A program made the position numbers and the translations under genes. Positions 37,474 through 47,148 of a stretch of 64,000 nucleotides of DNA are shown piece by piece. A model generated the notes under the pieces. The model was not told the origin of the DNA and searched no databases. It saw only the letters and a list, made by a program, of their open reading frames with translations. How positions within the stretch are numbered: the first letter of the stretch is position 1; every line of letters starts with the position of its first letter. Origin of the DNA: Gammaproteobacteria bacterium (lineage in GTDB: Bacteria > Pseudomonadota > Gammaproteobacteria > Pseudomonadales > Azotimanducaceae); the NCBI GenBank assembly GCA_027297435.1, contig JAPUIA010000139.1, forward strand, positions 1-64,000, given 5' to 3'.

Positions 37474-39041
37474 GACCCCTCCCCTCGACGACCGCGCGTA
37501 GCTCGCACGATCTCACGAGCCGCGTTCTTGCCTGCCAACCCCATCACGCCACCGCCCGGATGGGTTCCGGCGCCACACAGATACAATCCTGCAACCGGCG
37601 CCGCGTACTGGGCGGCGCCCGGGACCGGGCGCATCATCATGAACTGATCCAGACACAACTCGCCGTGGTGCCAATGTCCACCGCGAACGCGAAATTGTTG
37701 TTCTATGTCGATCGGTGTCAACAGCTCCGATCCGATCACAAGCTCGCCGATGCCGGGTGCGTACTCGGCAAGCTTATCGATCAACAAACGTTCAAACTCG
37801 ACGCGCGCCGACGGCCAGCCCACCTTGAGGTGATAGGGGGCAAACTGCACGATCGCCGAGAGTACATGTTTGCCGGGTGGCGCGAGGCTCGGGTCGTGCA
37901 CCGTGGGAATGTTGATCTCCATCACCGGTGCGTTCGAATACTCACCGTACTTGGCATGATCGAAGGCACGCTCGACGTAGCCGAGATCCGGCGCGATCAC
38001 CAAACGGCCGCCGACGTCTTCGGCGTCCACACCGGTAAACGTAGGGAGACCATCCAGTGCGAGGTGCAACTTGGCCGCCGTTCCGCGCATGCGAAGGTTG
38101 TGGATGCGCCGGCAAAATCCGGTTTCCAACCGTTGAAATCCGACGAGGTTTTCAAACGTGGTCTTTGGGTCGGCGTTGGAAACGACCACTTCCGCCTCTA
38201 GCCGTTCGCCGTCGGCAAGCTCTACCCCGGTGGTCCGGCCATGTTCGATCAATACCTGTGCGACCGCGGTACCGGTGCGAATGTCTGCGCCCGCGCCGCG
38301 CGCCGCTGCCGCAAACGCCTCGCTAACCGCCCCCATTCCGCCTACCGGAACTGCCGGGCCGCCAAACCCACACGCCTCACCGAGGCGTCGGTACAAAAAC
38401 CCCAACACCGTATTGGGCGAGCGCGGACCCATGTGCGCACCCAGAACACCGTCGACGCTTAGGGCACCTTTCAAGCGTGCATCATGCAACTTCTCGTTGA
38501 GGACATCGAACAGGTTGATCGCACCCACACGCAACAGTTCGCGCATGTCGTCTCGGCCCAACAGACGAATATCCAGTGCCAACTTCGCGAGAGTCAACTT
38601 GTCTCGGCGATCGCTTTCCACCAACTTAGGCGGGCGCATGCTGGCGGCTTTGCCGAAGAGCTTTGCATAGCGCAGCATCTGTTGGTAAAACGCGGCGTAC
38701 GCATCAACATCGGCTTGCGATACGCCGTCGCCTGTCACGCTACCCCGCACAATCTTGCGAATGTCGCCGCTTCGATCGAGCGCGATGGTTGCGAGATCTT
38801 TGGCTGCAAACGCGAGGCCATGTTGCTCGAGCGCGAGATCTTTTGCGATGCCCGCATGCAACTGGTTCAACAAGTGCGCGCACGCTGAGACTTTGAAACC
38901 CTCGGCGAACGTCCGGGTGGCGGATGCACCACCGACCTGGTCGGCTGCCTCGACGACCACCACGCGATGACCGGCTCGCGCGAGGTAGGCGGCGCATACC
39001 AGCCCGTTGTGTCCTGCGCCAATGACCACGACATCAGTCAT
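37470..39041 (-). CDS. FAD-dependent oxidoreductase, PYROXD2/phytoene desaturase-like
   Basis: VVVIGAGHNGLVCAAYLARAGHRVVVVEAADQVGGASATRTFAEGF; GAGTHPGGGVMGLAGKNAARE. Confidence 0.92.
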   Translation of the reverse strand: MTDVVVIGAGHNGLVCAAYLARAGHRVVVVEAADQVGGASATRTFAEGFKVSACAHLLNQLHAGIAKDLALEQHGLAFAAKDLATIALDRSGDIRKIVRGSVTGDGVSQADVDAYAAFYQQMLRYAKLFGKAASMRPPKLVESDRRDKLTLAKLALDIRLLGRDDMRELLRVGAINLFDVLNEKLHDARLKGALSVDGVLGAHMGPRSPNTVLGFLYRRLGEACGFGGPAVPVGGMGAVSEAFAAAARGAGADIRTGTAVAQVLIEHGRTTGVELADGERLEAEVVVSNADPKTTFENLVGFQRLETGFCRRIHNLRMRGTAAKLHLALDGLPTFTGVDAEDVGGRLVIAPDLGYVERAFDHAKYGEYSNAPVMEINIPTVHDPSLAPPGKHVLSAIVQFAPYHLKVGWPSARVEFERLLIDKLAEYAPGIGELVIGSELLTPIDIEQQFRVRGGHWHHGELCLDQFMMMRPVPGAAQYAAPVAGLYLCGAGTHPGGGVMGLAGKNAAREIVRATRGRRGEGS

Positions 39042-40653
39042 CGGCGTAGGCCTCCGGCACGAGATTTGGGCGCCTTAGATCCCGGAAGATCTCCCGTGCG
39101 GCGTTGGCACCGGGCGCCGCCATCACGCCGCCGCCTGGATGGGTTCCAGAGCCGCACAGATACATGCCTCGTACCGGTCCGCGGTACTGTGCGTAGCCCG
39201 GAAACGGCCGGTTGAACAACAGTTGATCGAACGTCAACTCACCCTGAAAAATGTTACCTTCTGTGAGGCCAACCTCGTCCTCGAGCTCGCGGGGCGTACG
39301 GATCTCGGCATCCAATATGAGGTCCTTGAAATCGGGACTGTACTTGCTGATCTGGTCGATGACGGTCTTGCCAAAAGCATCCCGGTCGGCATCGGTCCAA
39401 TCACCGGTGGCAAGCGTCGGCGGCACGTACTGTACGAATATGCTCATCATGTGCTTACCGGGCGGCGCCATGGTCGGGTCGACCTGCGTCGGTATCAGCA
39501 TGTCGACGTACGGATCCTGAGACCACGTGCCGTTTTTCCAGTCGTCGTAAGCACGCTCCATCCGTTCCATGGAATCAATGATGTGCATATCGCTGATCAT
39601 GAGTTCGCTTGCTCGGTCCAGCCCATGGAACGTCGGCAACCCATCGAGCGCGATATTGACCTTGCCCGAAGATCCACGGATCTTGAAATTCTTGGCCTTG
39701 GTCACCACGTCTGCGGGTAGATCACTTGCGGCCATGATGCGGGTGAACGTGCGTTTCGGATCGAGGTTCGAAACCACGATATCTGCATGCAGCTCGTCGC
39801 CCCCCACGAGCGCTACGCCTTTGACCTTGCCATGCGCGACGATGATCTGGTCGACCTCGGCGTCGACCCGAATCTCGCCACCATAGGCCTGCAACGCCTT
39901 GGCAAGCGCTTCGGCTACCGCACCCATGCCGCCGCGAGCAAAGCCCCAGGCACCGATGTTGCCGTCCACGTCGCCCATGTAGTGGTGCAGAAGCACGTAG
40001 GCAGTCCCCGGCGAGTACACGCCGAGCGCCGTGCCGATGATTCCGCTGCCGGCTAAATGCGCCTTGAGAACGTCGGTTTCAAAGTACTCGTCCAAGAAAT
40101 CGCCAATGCTCATCGTCCAAAAACGCAAGGTATCGGCCAGGGTCTCCTCACCAAGATCGGTAAACGCCTTGGCCAGGTAGAGCAGTTCTTTGATGTCCCG
40201 CGGCTTGAACGACGTCGGATCCGGTGGCGTACGCATGAGAAACGGCCGGATCAAGCGCGTTTGTTTGGTGACGTCGGCCTGGAAGCGATCATAGGCATTG
40301 GCATCGCGCTGAGAATGCCGGGCGATCTCTCGATGCTGCCGTTCGTGATCGGCGTAATTGCCGAAGTAGTCGCCGTTCTGCATGAACGTCACGCCACCGC
40401 CGTAGGGCACGACTTGCAGCCCGTGTCGCGGCAACTCCAAGTCTCGCGCGATCTCCGGTCGCAGCAGGCTGCACACATAGGAACAGTTGGAATACAGCCA
40501 ACCCTTGTAGAGTTCCCGACTGACCGTGGCTCCACCGATGTAAGGGTTGCGTTCCACGACCAGCACGTCGAGCCCGGCCTTGGCTAGATAGGCAGCGTTG
40601 GTTAGGCCGTTGTGACCGGCACCGATGACAATTGCGTCGTAGCGTTTCAACAA
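39034..40653 (-). CDS. FAD-dependent oxidoreductase, PYROXD2/phytoene desaturase-like
   Basis: AIVIGAGHNGLTNAAYLAKAGLDVLVVERNPYIGGATVSRELYKGW; GSGTHPGGGVMAAPGANAAREI. Confidence 0.92.
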   Translation of the reverse strand: MLKRYDAIVIGAGHNGLTNAAYLAKAGLDVLVVERNPYIGGATVSRELYKGWLYSNCSYVCSLLRPEIARDLELPRHGLQVVPYGGGVTFMQNGDYFGNYADHERQHREIARHSQRDANAYDRFQADVTKQTRLIRPFLMRTPPDPTSFKPRDIKELLYLAKAFTDLGEETLADTLRFWTMSIGDFLDEYFETDVLKAHLAGSGIIGTALGVYSPGTAYVLLHHYMGDVDGNIGAWGFARGGMGAVAEALAKALQAYGGEIRVDAEVDQIIVAHGKVKGVALVGGDELHADIVVSNLDPKRTFTRIMAASDLPADVVTKAKNFKIRGSSGKVNIALDGLPTFHGLDRASELMISDMHIIDSMERMERAYDDWKNGTWSQDPYVDMLIPTQVDPTMAPPGKHMMSIFVQYVPPTLATGDWTDADRDAFGKTVIDQISKYSPDFKDLILDAEIRTPRELEDEVGLTEGNIFQGELTFDQLLFNRPFPGYAQYRGPVRGMYLCGSGTHPGGGVMAAPGANAAREIFRDLRRPNLVPEAYADD

Positions 40654-40656
40654 ACC

Positions 40657-42030
40657 TCAGCCCGACAACTTGTCGAACCAATAACCCCAAAACCGCGACG
40701 GTTTTTGCTTGCGCGCCTCGACGGCGTCCGCCCGGTAGCCCATCCAGCGCACGCTGTGCGCACCGATCCAGCGCAACGGTTCCACCTCCCATCGCCGCGG
40801 CTCGTCATCCACCCACGGTAGCTGGGTCAGATCCGTGTCGCGGTCCAACACCAGGTCGGAGAGGATACGGCCGGCCAGATTCGTTGCGGCGACGCCTTCG
40901 CCGACGTAGCCGCCGGCCCAGCCCATGCCGCTTGCCACATCGTATGACACACACGGGCGCCAGTGGCGTGGCACACCCATCAGTCCACCCCACCCGTGCG
41001 TAATCTCAAAGTCTTTGAGTACGGGGAAGAGATCTCGAACGACCTTCTCGACGTATCGAACATTGTGATCGCTACGAGGAATCGTCGGTCGGCGCCTGGA
41101 GCCAAAGTAGTAACCGGCTCTGCCGCCCACGACCAAGCGGTTGTCGAGCGTACGCTGCCCGTAGACAACCAGTCGCCGCGGATCGTCGAACACCTCCCGC
41201 TCGCCCAAACCGATGCCCGACCACACCTCCTCCGGCAACGGCTCGGTCGCCGTAACCATGGAGTAAAGCGGCATCAGCGTGCGTTTGTGACCGGCGAGAG
41301 AAGCGGTATAACCTTCGGTCGCGCGGAGGATGACGCGTGCCTTGATCTCGCCTCTGGCCGTGGTCACTGCGCCAGGCGCCAGCTCGGTCACAGGGCTTCG
41401 TTCGTATATGCGCACGCCCCGCCGACGCACGACTTCGCCCAAACCTCTGGCAAGTCTGGCCGGATGCACGGCCGCGCAGTGTTTTGCGTAGGCCGCCCCG
41501 TGGTCCTTGGCAATGCTGATGCGGGACCGCGCTTCCTCCGGGGGCAACCACCGATACTCTTCCTCGGAGAAACCCAGCGCATGCTTCGCGGCAACCCGCT
41601 TCTGCAACTGGCGTGCATGAAACGGTAGGTGGGCGACGCTCAGCCATCCACCCTTTGCGTAGTGGCAGTCGATATCTTCGGCCTGACAGATGCGGCCAAC
41701 CTCATCGACGGTATTGAACATTTCGCGATGCAGGCGCATGCCCGCTTCGCGTCTCGCCGGATCTGCCTGATACGCGTTCAGCCCGTAGGCTTCCCCCATA
41801 CACCACCCACCGTTGCGGCCGCTCGCGCCATAGCCAACGGTTTCCGCTTCGAACACCGAGATATCGAGCGCAGGGTTTTTCTGTTTGAGATAGTAGGCGG
41901 TCCACAATCCGGTAAAGCCCGCGCCGATGATGGCGACCTCGGTTTCCGTCGGCAATTCGGGTACTTCCGGTTCGGCAACCTCGCCCAAGGAATCGAACCA
42001 GAAGCTGACATCGCTATAAGGATTTGTCAT
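40657..42030 (-). CDS. FAD-dependent amine/amino-acid oxidase (DAO family, PuuB-like)
   Basis: EVAIIGAGFTGLWTAYYLKQKNPALDISVFEAETVGYGASGRNGGW. Confidence 0.88.
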   Translation of the reverse strand: MTNPYSDVSFWFDSLGEVAEPEVPELPTETEVAIIGAGFTGLWTAYYLKQKNPALDISVFEAETVGYGASGRNGGWCMGEAYGLNAYQADPARREAGMRLHREMFNTVDEVGRICQAEDIDCHYAKGGWLSVAHLPFHARQLQKRVAAKHALGFSEEEYRWLPPEEARSRISIAKDHGAAYAKHCAAVHPARLARGLGEVVRRRGVRIYERSPVTELAPGAVTTARGEIKARVILRATEGYTASLAGHKRTLMPLYSMVTATEPLPEEVWSGIGLGEREVFDDPRRLVVYGQRTLDNRLVVGGRAGYYFGSRRRPTIPRSDHNVRYVEKVVRDLFPVLKDFEITHGWGGLMGVPRHWRPCVSYDVASGMGWAGGYVGEGVAATNLAGRILSDLVLDRDTDLTQLPWVDDEPRRWEVEPLRWIGAHSVRWMGYRADAVEARKQKPSRFWGYWFDKLSG

Positions 42031-42121
42031 ACGGACCGCTGTGCCCCCACGCCGGCACCACCCTCCGACATATTCGCGTAATTAGCAAGACAGAGTAGGA
42101 TGATCGCGTTCGGGAGACACA

Positions 42122-42991
42122 ATGACGCACCCTGTTACTTTTGCCGCGACACAAATGGCGTGCAGCTGGGATACCGAAGCCAATATCGAGCGGGCCGACA
42201 CGTTGGTGCGACGCGCCGCTGCAGCGGGCGCCAACGTGGTGCTGCTCCAGGAGTTGTTCGCCACCCCCTATTTCCCCAAAGACGAAGACGCTCGTCACTT
42301 CGAACTAGCGACACCCACCGAGGGTAATTGGCTCGTGCAACACTACGCCAAACTTGCCGCCGAACATTCGGTCGTGTTGCCGGTCAGCTATTTCGAACGA
42401 GCCAACAACGTCTACTACAACAGCATCGCCATCGTCGATGCCGATGGGACGGTGCTTGGCAGCTATCGCAAGTCTCACATTCCCGACGCTCCCGGCTACG
42501 CGGAGAAGTTCTACTTCTCGCCCGGCGACTCCGGTTTCAAGGTCTGGGACACCGCCTTTGGGCGACTCGGCGTCGCGATCTGCTGGGACCAGTGGTTTCC
42601 GGAGGCCGCGCGCGCCATGGCGCTGAAGGGGGCTGAGGCCCTGTTGTATCCGACCGCGATCGGATCCGAACCGGGCTACGCCGATCTCGATTCGAAGGAC
42701 CATTGGCAACGTGCCATGCAAGGCCATGCGGCGGCCAACCTGGTACCCGTGATCGCATCGAACCGGATTGGCAGCGAGCAAGGCGACTCGTGTTCCGTGA
42801 CCTTTTACGGCTCGTCGTTCATCACCGATCATACCGGTGCGTTGGTCGCCGAAGCGGGTAGAGACGACGAGGCGGTTATCACCGCCGCCCTCGACCTCGC
42901 TGAAATCGCCGCTGCTCGCACGGCATGGGGCGTGTTCAGGGACCGGCGACCGGATCTCTATACGCCCTTGCAGCGCTTGGACGGCGGCTGA
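42122..42991 (+). CDS. aguB: N-carbamoylputrescine amidase
   Basis: Nitrilase fold: LLQELFATPYFPKDED, SYRKSHIPDAPGYAEKFYFSPGDSGF, GVAICWDQWFPEAARAMALKGAE; next to AguA. Confidence 0.93.
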   Translation: MTHPVTFAATQMACSWDTEANIERADTLVRRAAAAGANVVLLQELFATPYFPKDEDARHFELATPTEGNWLVQHYAKLAAEHSVVLPVSYFERANNVYYNSIAIVDADGTVLGSYRKSHIPDAPGYAEKFYFSPGDSGFKVWDTAFGRLGVAICWDQWFPEAARAMALKGAEALLYPTAIGSEPGYADLDSKDHWQRAMQGHAAANLVPVIASNRIGSEQGDSCSVTFYGSSFITDHTGALVAEAGRDDEAVITAALDLAEIAAARTAWGVFRDRRPDLYTPLQRLDGG

Positions 42992-44001
42992 TGCAAACCG
43001 CGCTCGAAGCCGGTTATCGCATGCCGGCCGAATGGGAGCCCCATTCGAGATGTTGGATGGCATGGCCCTGTTTCCAAGACCTGTGGGACGAAGGCTTGAA
43101 TGCTGCCCAAGCTGGATACGCCGCGGTAGCGCAGGCCATTTCCGATTTCGAGCCGGTGACCATGCTTGCACCACCCGACGTCGTCAATCAGGCGCGGGCC
43201 CAATGCGGGACGACCGTTGATATGTTGGCCGTGGACCTCGACGATTCGTGGGCGCGCGATGCGGGACCCAATTTCGTCAAACACGACAATGGCGAAGTTG
43301 CCGCCTCGATCTTCCACTTCAACGCTTGGGGACAGAAGTACCCGCGTTATCGCAAGGACGCAGCCCTCGGCCACCGTTTGGCCGAACATCTCGGCTTGCG
43401 CACGTTCAGCTCGCCACTTTTCATGGAAGGCGGTGGCATCAACCTGGACGGCGAAGGCACGTTGCTGACGACGGAGCAGTGCGTGTTGAATTCCAATCGC
43501 AACCCCGGCATCACAAAGGCGGAAGCAGAACACGAGTTTCGGCACGCTCTCGGGATCGAGAAAGTCATCTGGCTAAAGGGCGACCCCGACGACAATGAAA
43601 CCGACGGACACGTGGACGGCGTCGCGTGTTTCGTGCGTCCGGGGGTCGTGATGGTGGAGGTTTGTCCGGACCGAAGTTCGCATCGCTACGAAGCCATGAA
43701 CGAAAATCTCGAGGCGGTACGTTGCGCCACCGATGCCAAGGGTAGATCTCTCGAGATCATCTTGATCGAAGAAGCTTATGAGGCCGAGTCCGCAAGCCGA
43801 CTTTTCTGTCGCTCCTACATCAATTTCTATATCGCCAACGACGCGGTGATCATACCGACCTACGGTATCGAGCGAGACGCTCAGGCTGCAATGATAATCG
43901 GTCAGGCTTTTCCAGATCGCGCCGTCGTGCAGGTCGACGTCACGGGGATCGCCTGCGGGGGTGGTGGCATTCACTGTATCACCCAGCAGCAACCTATCTG
44001 A
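42991..44001 (+). CDS. aguA: Agmatine deiminase
   Basis: MPAEWEPHSRCWMAWP; DSWARDAGPNFV; FMEGGGINLDGEGTLLTTEQCVLNSNRNP; GGGGIHCITQQQP; ATG overlaps aguB stop by 1 nt. Confidence 0.95.
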   Translation: MQTALEAGYRMPAEWEPHSRCWMAWPCFQDLWDEGLNAAQAGYAAVAQAISDFEPVTMLAPPDVVNQARAQCGTTVDMLAVDLDDSWARDAGPNFVKHDNGEVAASIFHFNAWGQKYPRYRKDAALGHRLAEHLGLRTFSSPLFMEGGGINLDGEGTLLTTEQCVLNSNRNPGITKAEAEHEFRHALGIEKVIWLKGDPDDNETDGHVDGVACFVRPGVVMVEVCPDRSSHRYEAMNENLEAVRCATDAKGRSLEIILIEEAYEAESASRLFCRSYINFYIANDAVIIPTYGIERDAQAAMIIGQAFPDRAVVQVDVTGIACGGGGIHCITQQQPI

Positions 44002-44006
44002 AACCG

Positions 44007-45071
44007 ATGGCGGGTTCTTTTCAGTTTTTCGATCGCCAAGGCAGGCGCTACCAAGGGGCAGCGATCGCCTATGCGATACTCGGCTACGCGACCGGCATCA
44101 CGGGCCTTTTTGCCGGGTCTTGGATCGTGAACATCCTCGCAACGCTGTTGCTGAGCCACGCAATGATCATTGCGGCCTATCTGATCCACGAATGCGGCCA
44201 CAACATGGTATTCCAGGCGAACCGTGACAATGCGCGGCTCGGGCGTGTGCTGAGCTGGGTTTGCGGATCTGCCTACGGTACGTTCGAGGACATGCGGTTC
44301 AAACACTTCCGCCACCACGTGGACAACGGCGATCTCGTCTGGTTCGACCACGAGCGGTGGTTTGCCGACCACCCGTTCGTGTTGAAGGTGACGCAATGGC
44401 TGGAATGGTGTTACGTACCCGCGCACGAAGTCATCATGCACGCAGTGATGGTGCTGACCTCCTTCGTCATCCCAGAGCGCCGTGATCAGCGCCGGCGCAA
44501 CGTCACGGTAATCATCGTCAGGACCGGGCTCTACACTCTGCTCTTATTCTACGCACCGACGGCCGCGCTGCTGTATCTGGTCGCAACGCTCGCGATGTTG
44601 ATCGTGCTGCGTTTCATGGATTCGATTCAGCACGACTACGGAGGAGTGACAACTCTTTTTGACGAGGCGCCTGGCCCGCGAAAAGGCGACCTGGTCTGGG
44701 AGCAAGCGCACACGTTCAGCAATCCGTTGTCCTTGAAGTACAAGCCCCTCAATTGGCTGGTTCTCAACTTCGGCTACCACAACGCCCATCATGCGAAACC
44801 AACGGTGCCCTGGTTTCGGCTACCCGCCCTGCATCGAGAGACGCTGGGCGATGACCCGAAAATGGTCATCCCCTTCGGCGCGCAGCTGAAGATCTACCAT
44901 CGCGGCCGCGTTGCGCGCATCTATACAGGGAAGGAGAAGTGGGAGGAGCAGCGGAAGGAGCGGTCGCCCCGAGACGATGTTGCCTACCCAGTCGGCCCCG
45001 CTTTCCTCGAGGCCGCACAACACGCTCGCGTTCCAGGAGGCAACGCGGCGTCTTTCTTGACCTCGTTTTAG
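44007..45071 (+). CDS. Membrane fatty acid desaturase
   Basis: HECGHN, HFRHH, HNAHH histidine boxes. Confidence 0.88.
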   Translation: MAGSFQFFDRQGRRYQGAAIAYAILGYATGITGLFAGSWIVNILATLLLSHAMIIAAYLIHECGHNMVFQANRDNARLGRVLSWVCGSAYGTFEDMRFKHFRHHVDNGDLVWFDHERWFADHPFVLKVTQWLEWCYVPAHEVIMHAVMVLTSFVIPERRDQRRRNVTVIIVRTGLYTLLLFYAPTAALLYLVATLAMLIVLRFMDSIQHDYGGVTTLFDEAPGPRKGDLVWEQAHTFSNPLSLKYKPLNWLVLNFGYHNAHHAKPTVPWFRLPALHRETLGDDPKMVIPFGAQLKIYHRGRVARIYTGKEKWEEQRKERSPRDDVAYPVGPAFLEAAQHARVPGGNAASFLTSF

Positions 45072-45292
45072 TACGTGCCGGGATATGACCCGAGCATGGG
45101 CCCACGTGACTGGTAGCCCATCAACTGGCGAATGCGTTCCGGAACACTATCGGCAATTTCTCTCGGAATCGCGAGGTAGTGGTTTTCTTCCTGGCGCAGC
45201 CATCCGAGCGAGTACGTGTTGATAAGCCCCATCCGGGGTTTATCCGACTGGTTAGCGCCGCCCCTGTGCAGCACCAAGCCGAGATACGCCAT
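45068..45292 (-). pseudogene. C-terminal remnant of a phytanoyl-CoA dioxygenase (PhyH)
   Basis: GGANQSDKPRMGLINTYSLGWLRQEENHYLAIPREIADSVPERIRQLMGYQSRGPMLGSYPG matches the PhyH C-terminus; no catalytic N-terminal part, stop about 100 nt upstream. Confidence 0.75.
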
Positions 45293-45469
45293 TACGATCC
45301 CTTCGACATCGGCGCCTGAACGGTATGCTCGATCTTCATCGAGACCAACAATCTCCGGGCGTAGGGCAACGCTAACAACCTATCGACTTTGGCGCCAGGC
45401 GTGCACATAGCCAAGGCGATATGAAGATAGGCACAATAGGGGGCATACCGCGTTTTGTGGAAGTACGAG

Positions 45470-46777
45470 ATGGACAAGCCATTCGACGGCTGGTTGAGCG
45501 AGCACCGCATCGAGCGCGTCGAAGCGATGTCGCCGGACCCGGCCGGGCTGCCGCGCGGCAAGATCCTGCCAACGGCGGCGTTTCTGGAAGCTATAGGTTC
45601 CAACGCACTGCGTTTTCCCTCGTCCCTATTCTTGATCACCGTAGACGGCGGTTTTGTCGAGTATCAGGATCTTGCCGAGATCGAAGAAGACCTGCTGCTG
45701 GTTCCCGACCGCAATTCATTGACGTTGGCGCCTGAACTCGAGACCCGCACCGCAAGCGTTATCTGCGACGCCATCTATCAGAACGGCGCACCGGCCCACT
45801 ACACACCGCGACAGGTTCTGCGTGACTTGTTGGACAAGTATCACGAGCGGGGTTGGCATCCGGTACTCGCCCCTGAACTCGAGTTTTTTCTGGTGCGCAC
45901 CGGCGCTGATTCGATCGGCAAACCGGATCACGGCCCGTATGGCATCGAGTCCGTACAAGACCATGGCGCGTTTTTCGATGACCTGTTACGGCATTGCGAA
46001 ACACAATCGATTCGGGTGCGAACGCTCATTCGCGAGGCCGGCAAGAACCAGTTCGAGTTTAGCGTCGAGCACACCGACCCCCTCACCAGCGCCGATCAAG
46101 CGTTTCACTTCAAGAGCGCGGCGCGCCGTATCGCGCGCCGGCACGGCTTGACGGCCACCTTCATGGCACGTCCCTACCCGACGGATTTCGGCAGCGCGAT
46201 GCACATTCACCAAAGCTTAGAGGACGGTAGCGGCAATAACTTGTTCGCAGATGCGCAAGGCAAAGACACACCTTTGTTCCTGGCCTACATTGGCGGGCTG
46301 CAACGATACTCGCCCGCAGCGATACCGTTGTTGGCTCCTTACGCAAACTCTTATCTGCGCTTCGGCAGCGACATGAGTACACCCGCCAACACGCATTGGG
46401 GATTGGAGAATCGTAGCGTGGGCTTTCGCGTTCCGGAGAGCGGTCGCGCGGCGCGGCGCGTGGAAAACCGTATTCCGGGTGCAGATGTCAATCCGTACCT
46501 CGCATTCGCGGCGACGCTTGGATGCGGGTATTTGGGCATGATCGAGAACCGAACACCGACCAAGCCTTTACGCACATCCGCGTACGGGCGTAAATCGAGA
46601 TTGTTGCCCGGGCATCTGCTCAGCGCGCTTGACGCGCTGCACAGGTGCAGACGCCTGCGCGAGCTTTGGGGTAACGTGTTTGTCGACATTTTCATCGCGA
46701 TCAAACGCGCCGAGTACGCTGCACAAGCTCGCTCGTTGTCCCCATGGGAGCTCGAGCATCTGATCAACAATGTGTAA
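45470..46777 (+). CDS. Glutamine synthetase family protein (gamma-glutamylputrescine synthetase-like)
   Basis: GS C-terminal motifs: PVLAPELEFFLV, GKNQFEFSVEHTDPL, ATFMARPYPTDFGSAMHIHQSL, NRIPGADVNPYLAFAATL. Confidence 0.9.
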   Translation: MDKPFDGWLSEHRIERVEAMSPDPAGLPRGKILPTAAFLEAIGSNALRFPSSLFLITVDGGFVEYQDLAEIEEDLLLVPDRNSLTLAPELETRTASVICDAIYQNGAPAHYTPRQVLRDLLDKYHERGWHPVLAPELEFFLVRTGADSIGKPDHGPYGIESVQDHGAFFDDLLRHCETQSIRVRTLIREAGKNQFEFSVEHTDPLTSADQAFHFKSAARRIARRHGLTATFMARPYPTDFGSAMHIHQSLEDGSGNNLFADAQGKDTPLFLAYIGGLQRYSPAAIPLLAPYANSYLRFGSDMSTPANTHWGLENRSVGFRVPESGRAARRVENRIPGADVNPYLAFAATLGCGYLGMIENRTPTKPLRTSAYGRKSRLLPGHLLSALDALHRCRRLRELWGNVFVDIFIAIKRAEYAAQARSLSPWELEHLINNV

Positions 46778-46800
46778 CGCCTCCTGGGATTCGAGATCAC

Positions 46801-47085
46801 GTGCCCGATTATGATGCCATCGTTATCGGCGCCGGGCTCACGTGCGCAGGCGACCTCGCTCGCGCAGGTCTAAAAATGCAAGTCCTAGAGCGGCGTTCCG
46901 TCGTTGGAGGTGCTGCGGTCACCGAGGAGTTTCACCCGGGATTCAGAAACTCCGTCTACTCGTACGCCGTCAGTCTTCTACATCCGGACGTCATTCGGGC
47001 CGGATTCATCGTGCTGAAGACGCTAGCCGATGTCGGCATGCAAGCGGTGGAAGATCGACTGTTTCTCAAACAACCAAAGCCGTAA
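46801..47085 (+). pseudogene. Internally deleted remnant of an FAD-dependent oxidoreductase (PYROXD2-like)
   Basis: VPDYDAIVIGAGLTCAGDLARAGLKMQVLERRSVVGGAAVTEEFHPGFRNSVYSYAVSLLHPDVI is the FAD-binding N-terminus, then about 30 aa of unrelated or C-terminal sequence and a stop. Confidence 0.75.
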
Positions 47086-47148
47086 ACCCGTGCGTTTGCG
47101 CGGCTTATCCCCTAAAGTGAGTCGGGGTTAGTCAATTGGGATTGGGGA

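Noticed and set aside
42305-43174. 289 aa minus-strand ORF opposite aguB/aguA
   Set aside because: Antisense shadow of two well-supported enzymes.
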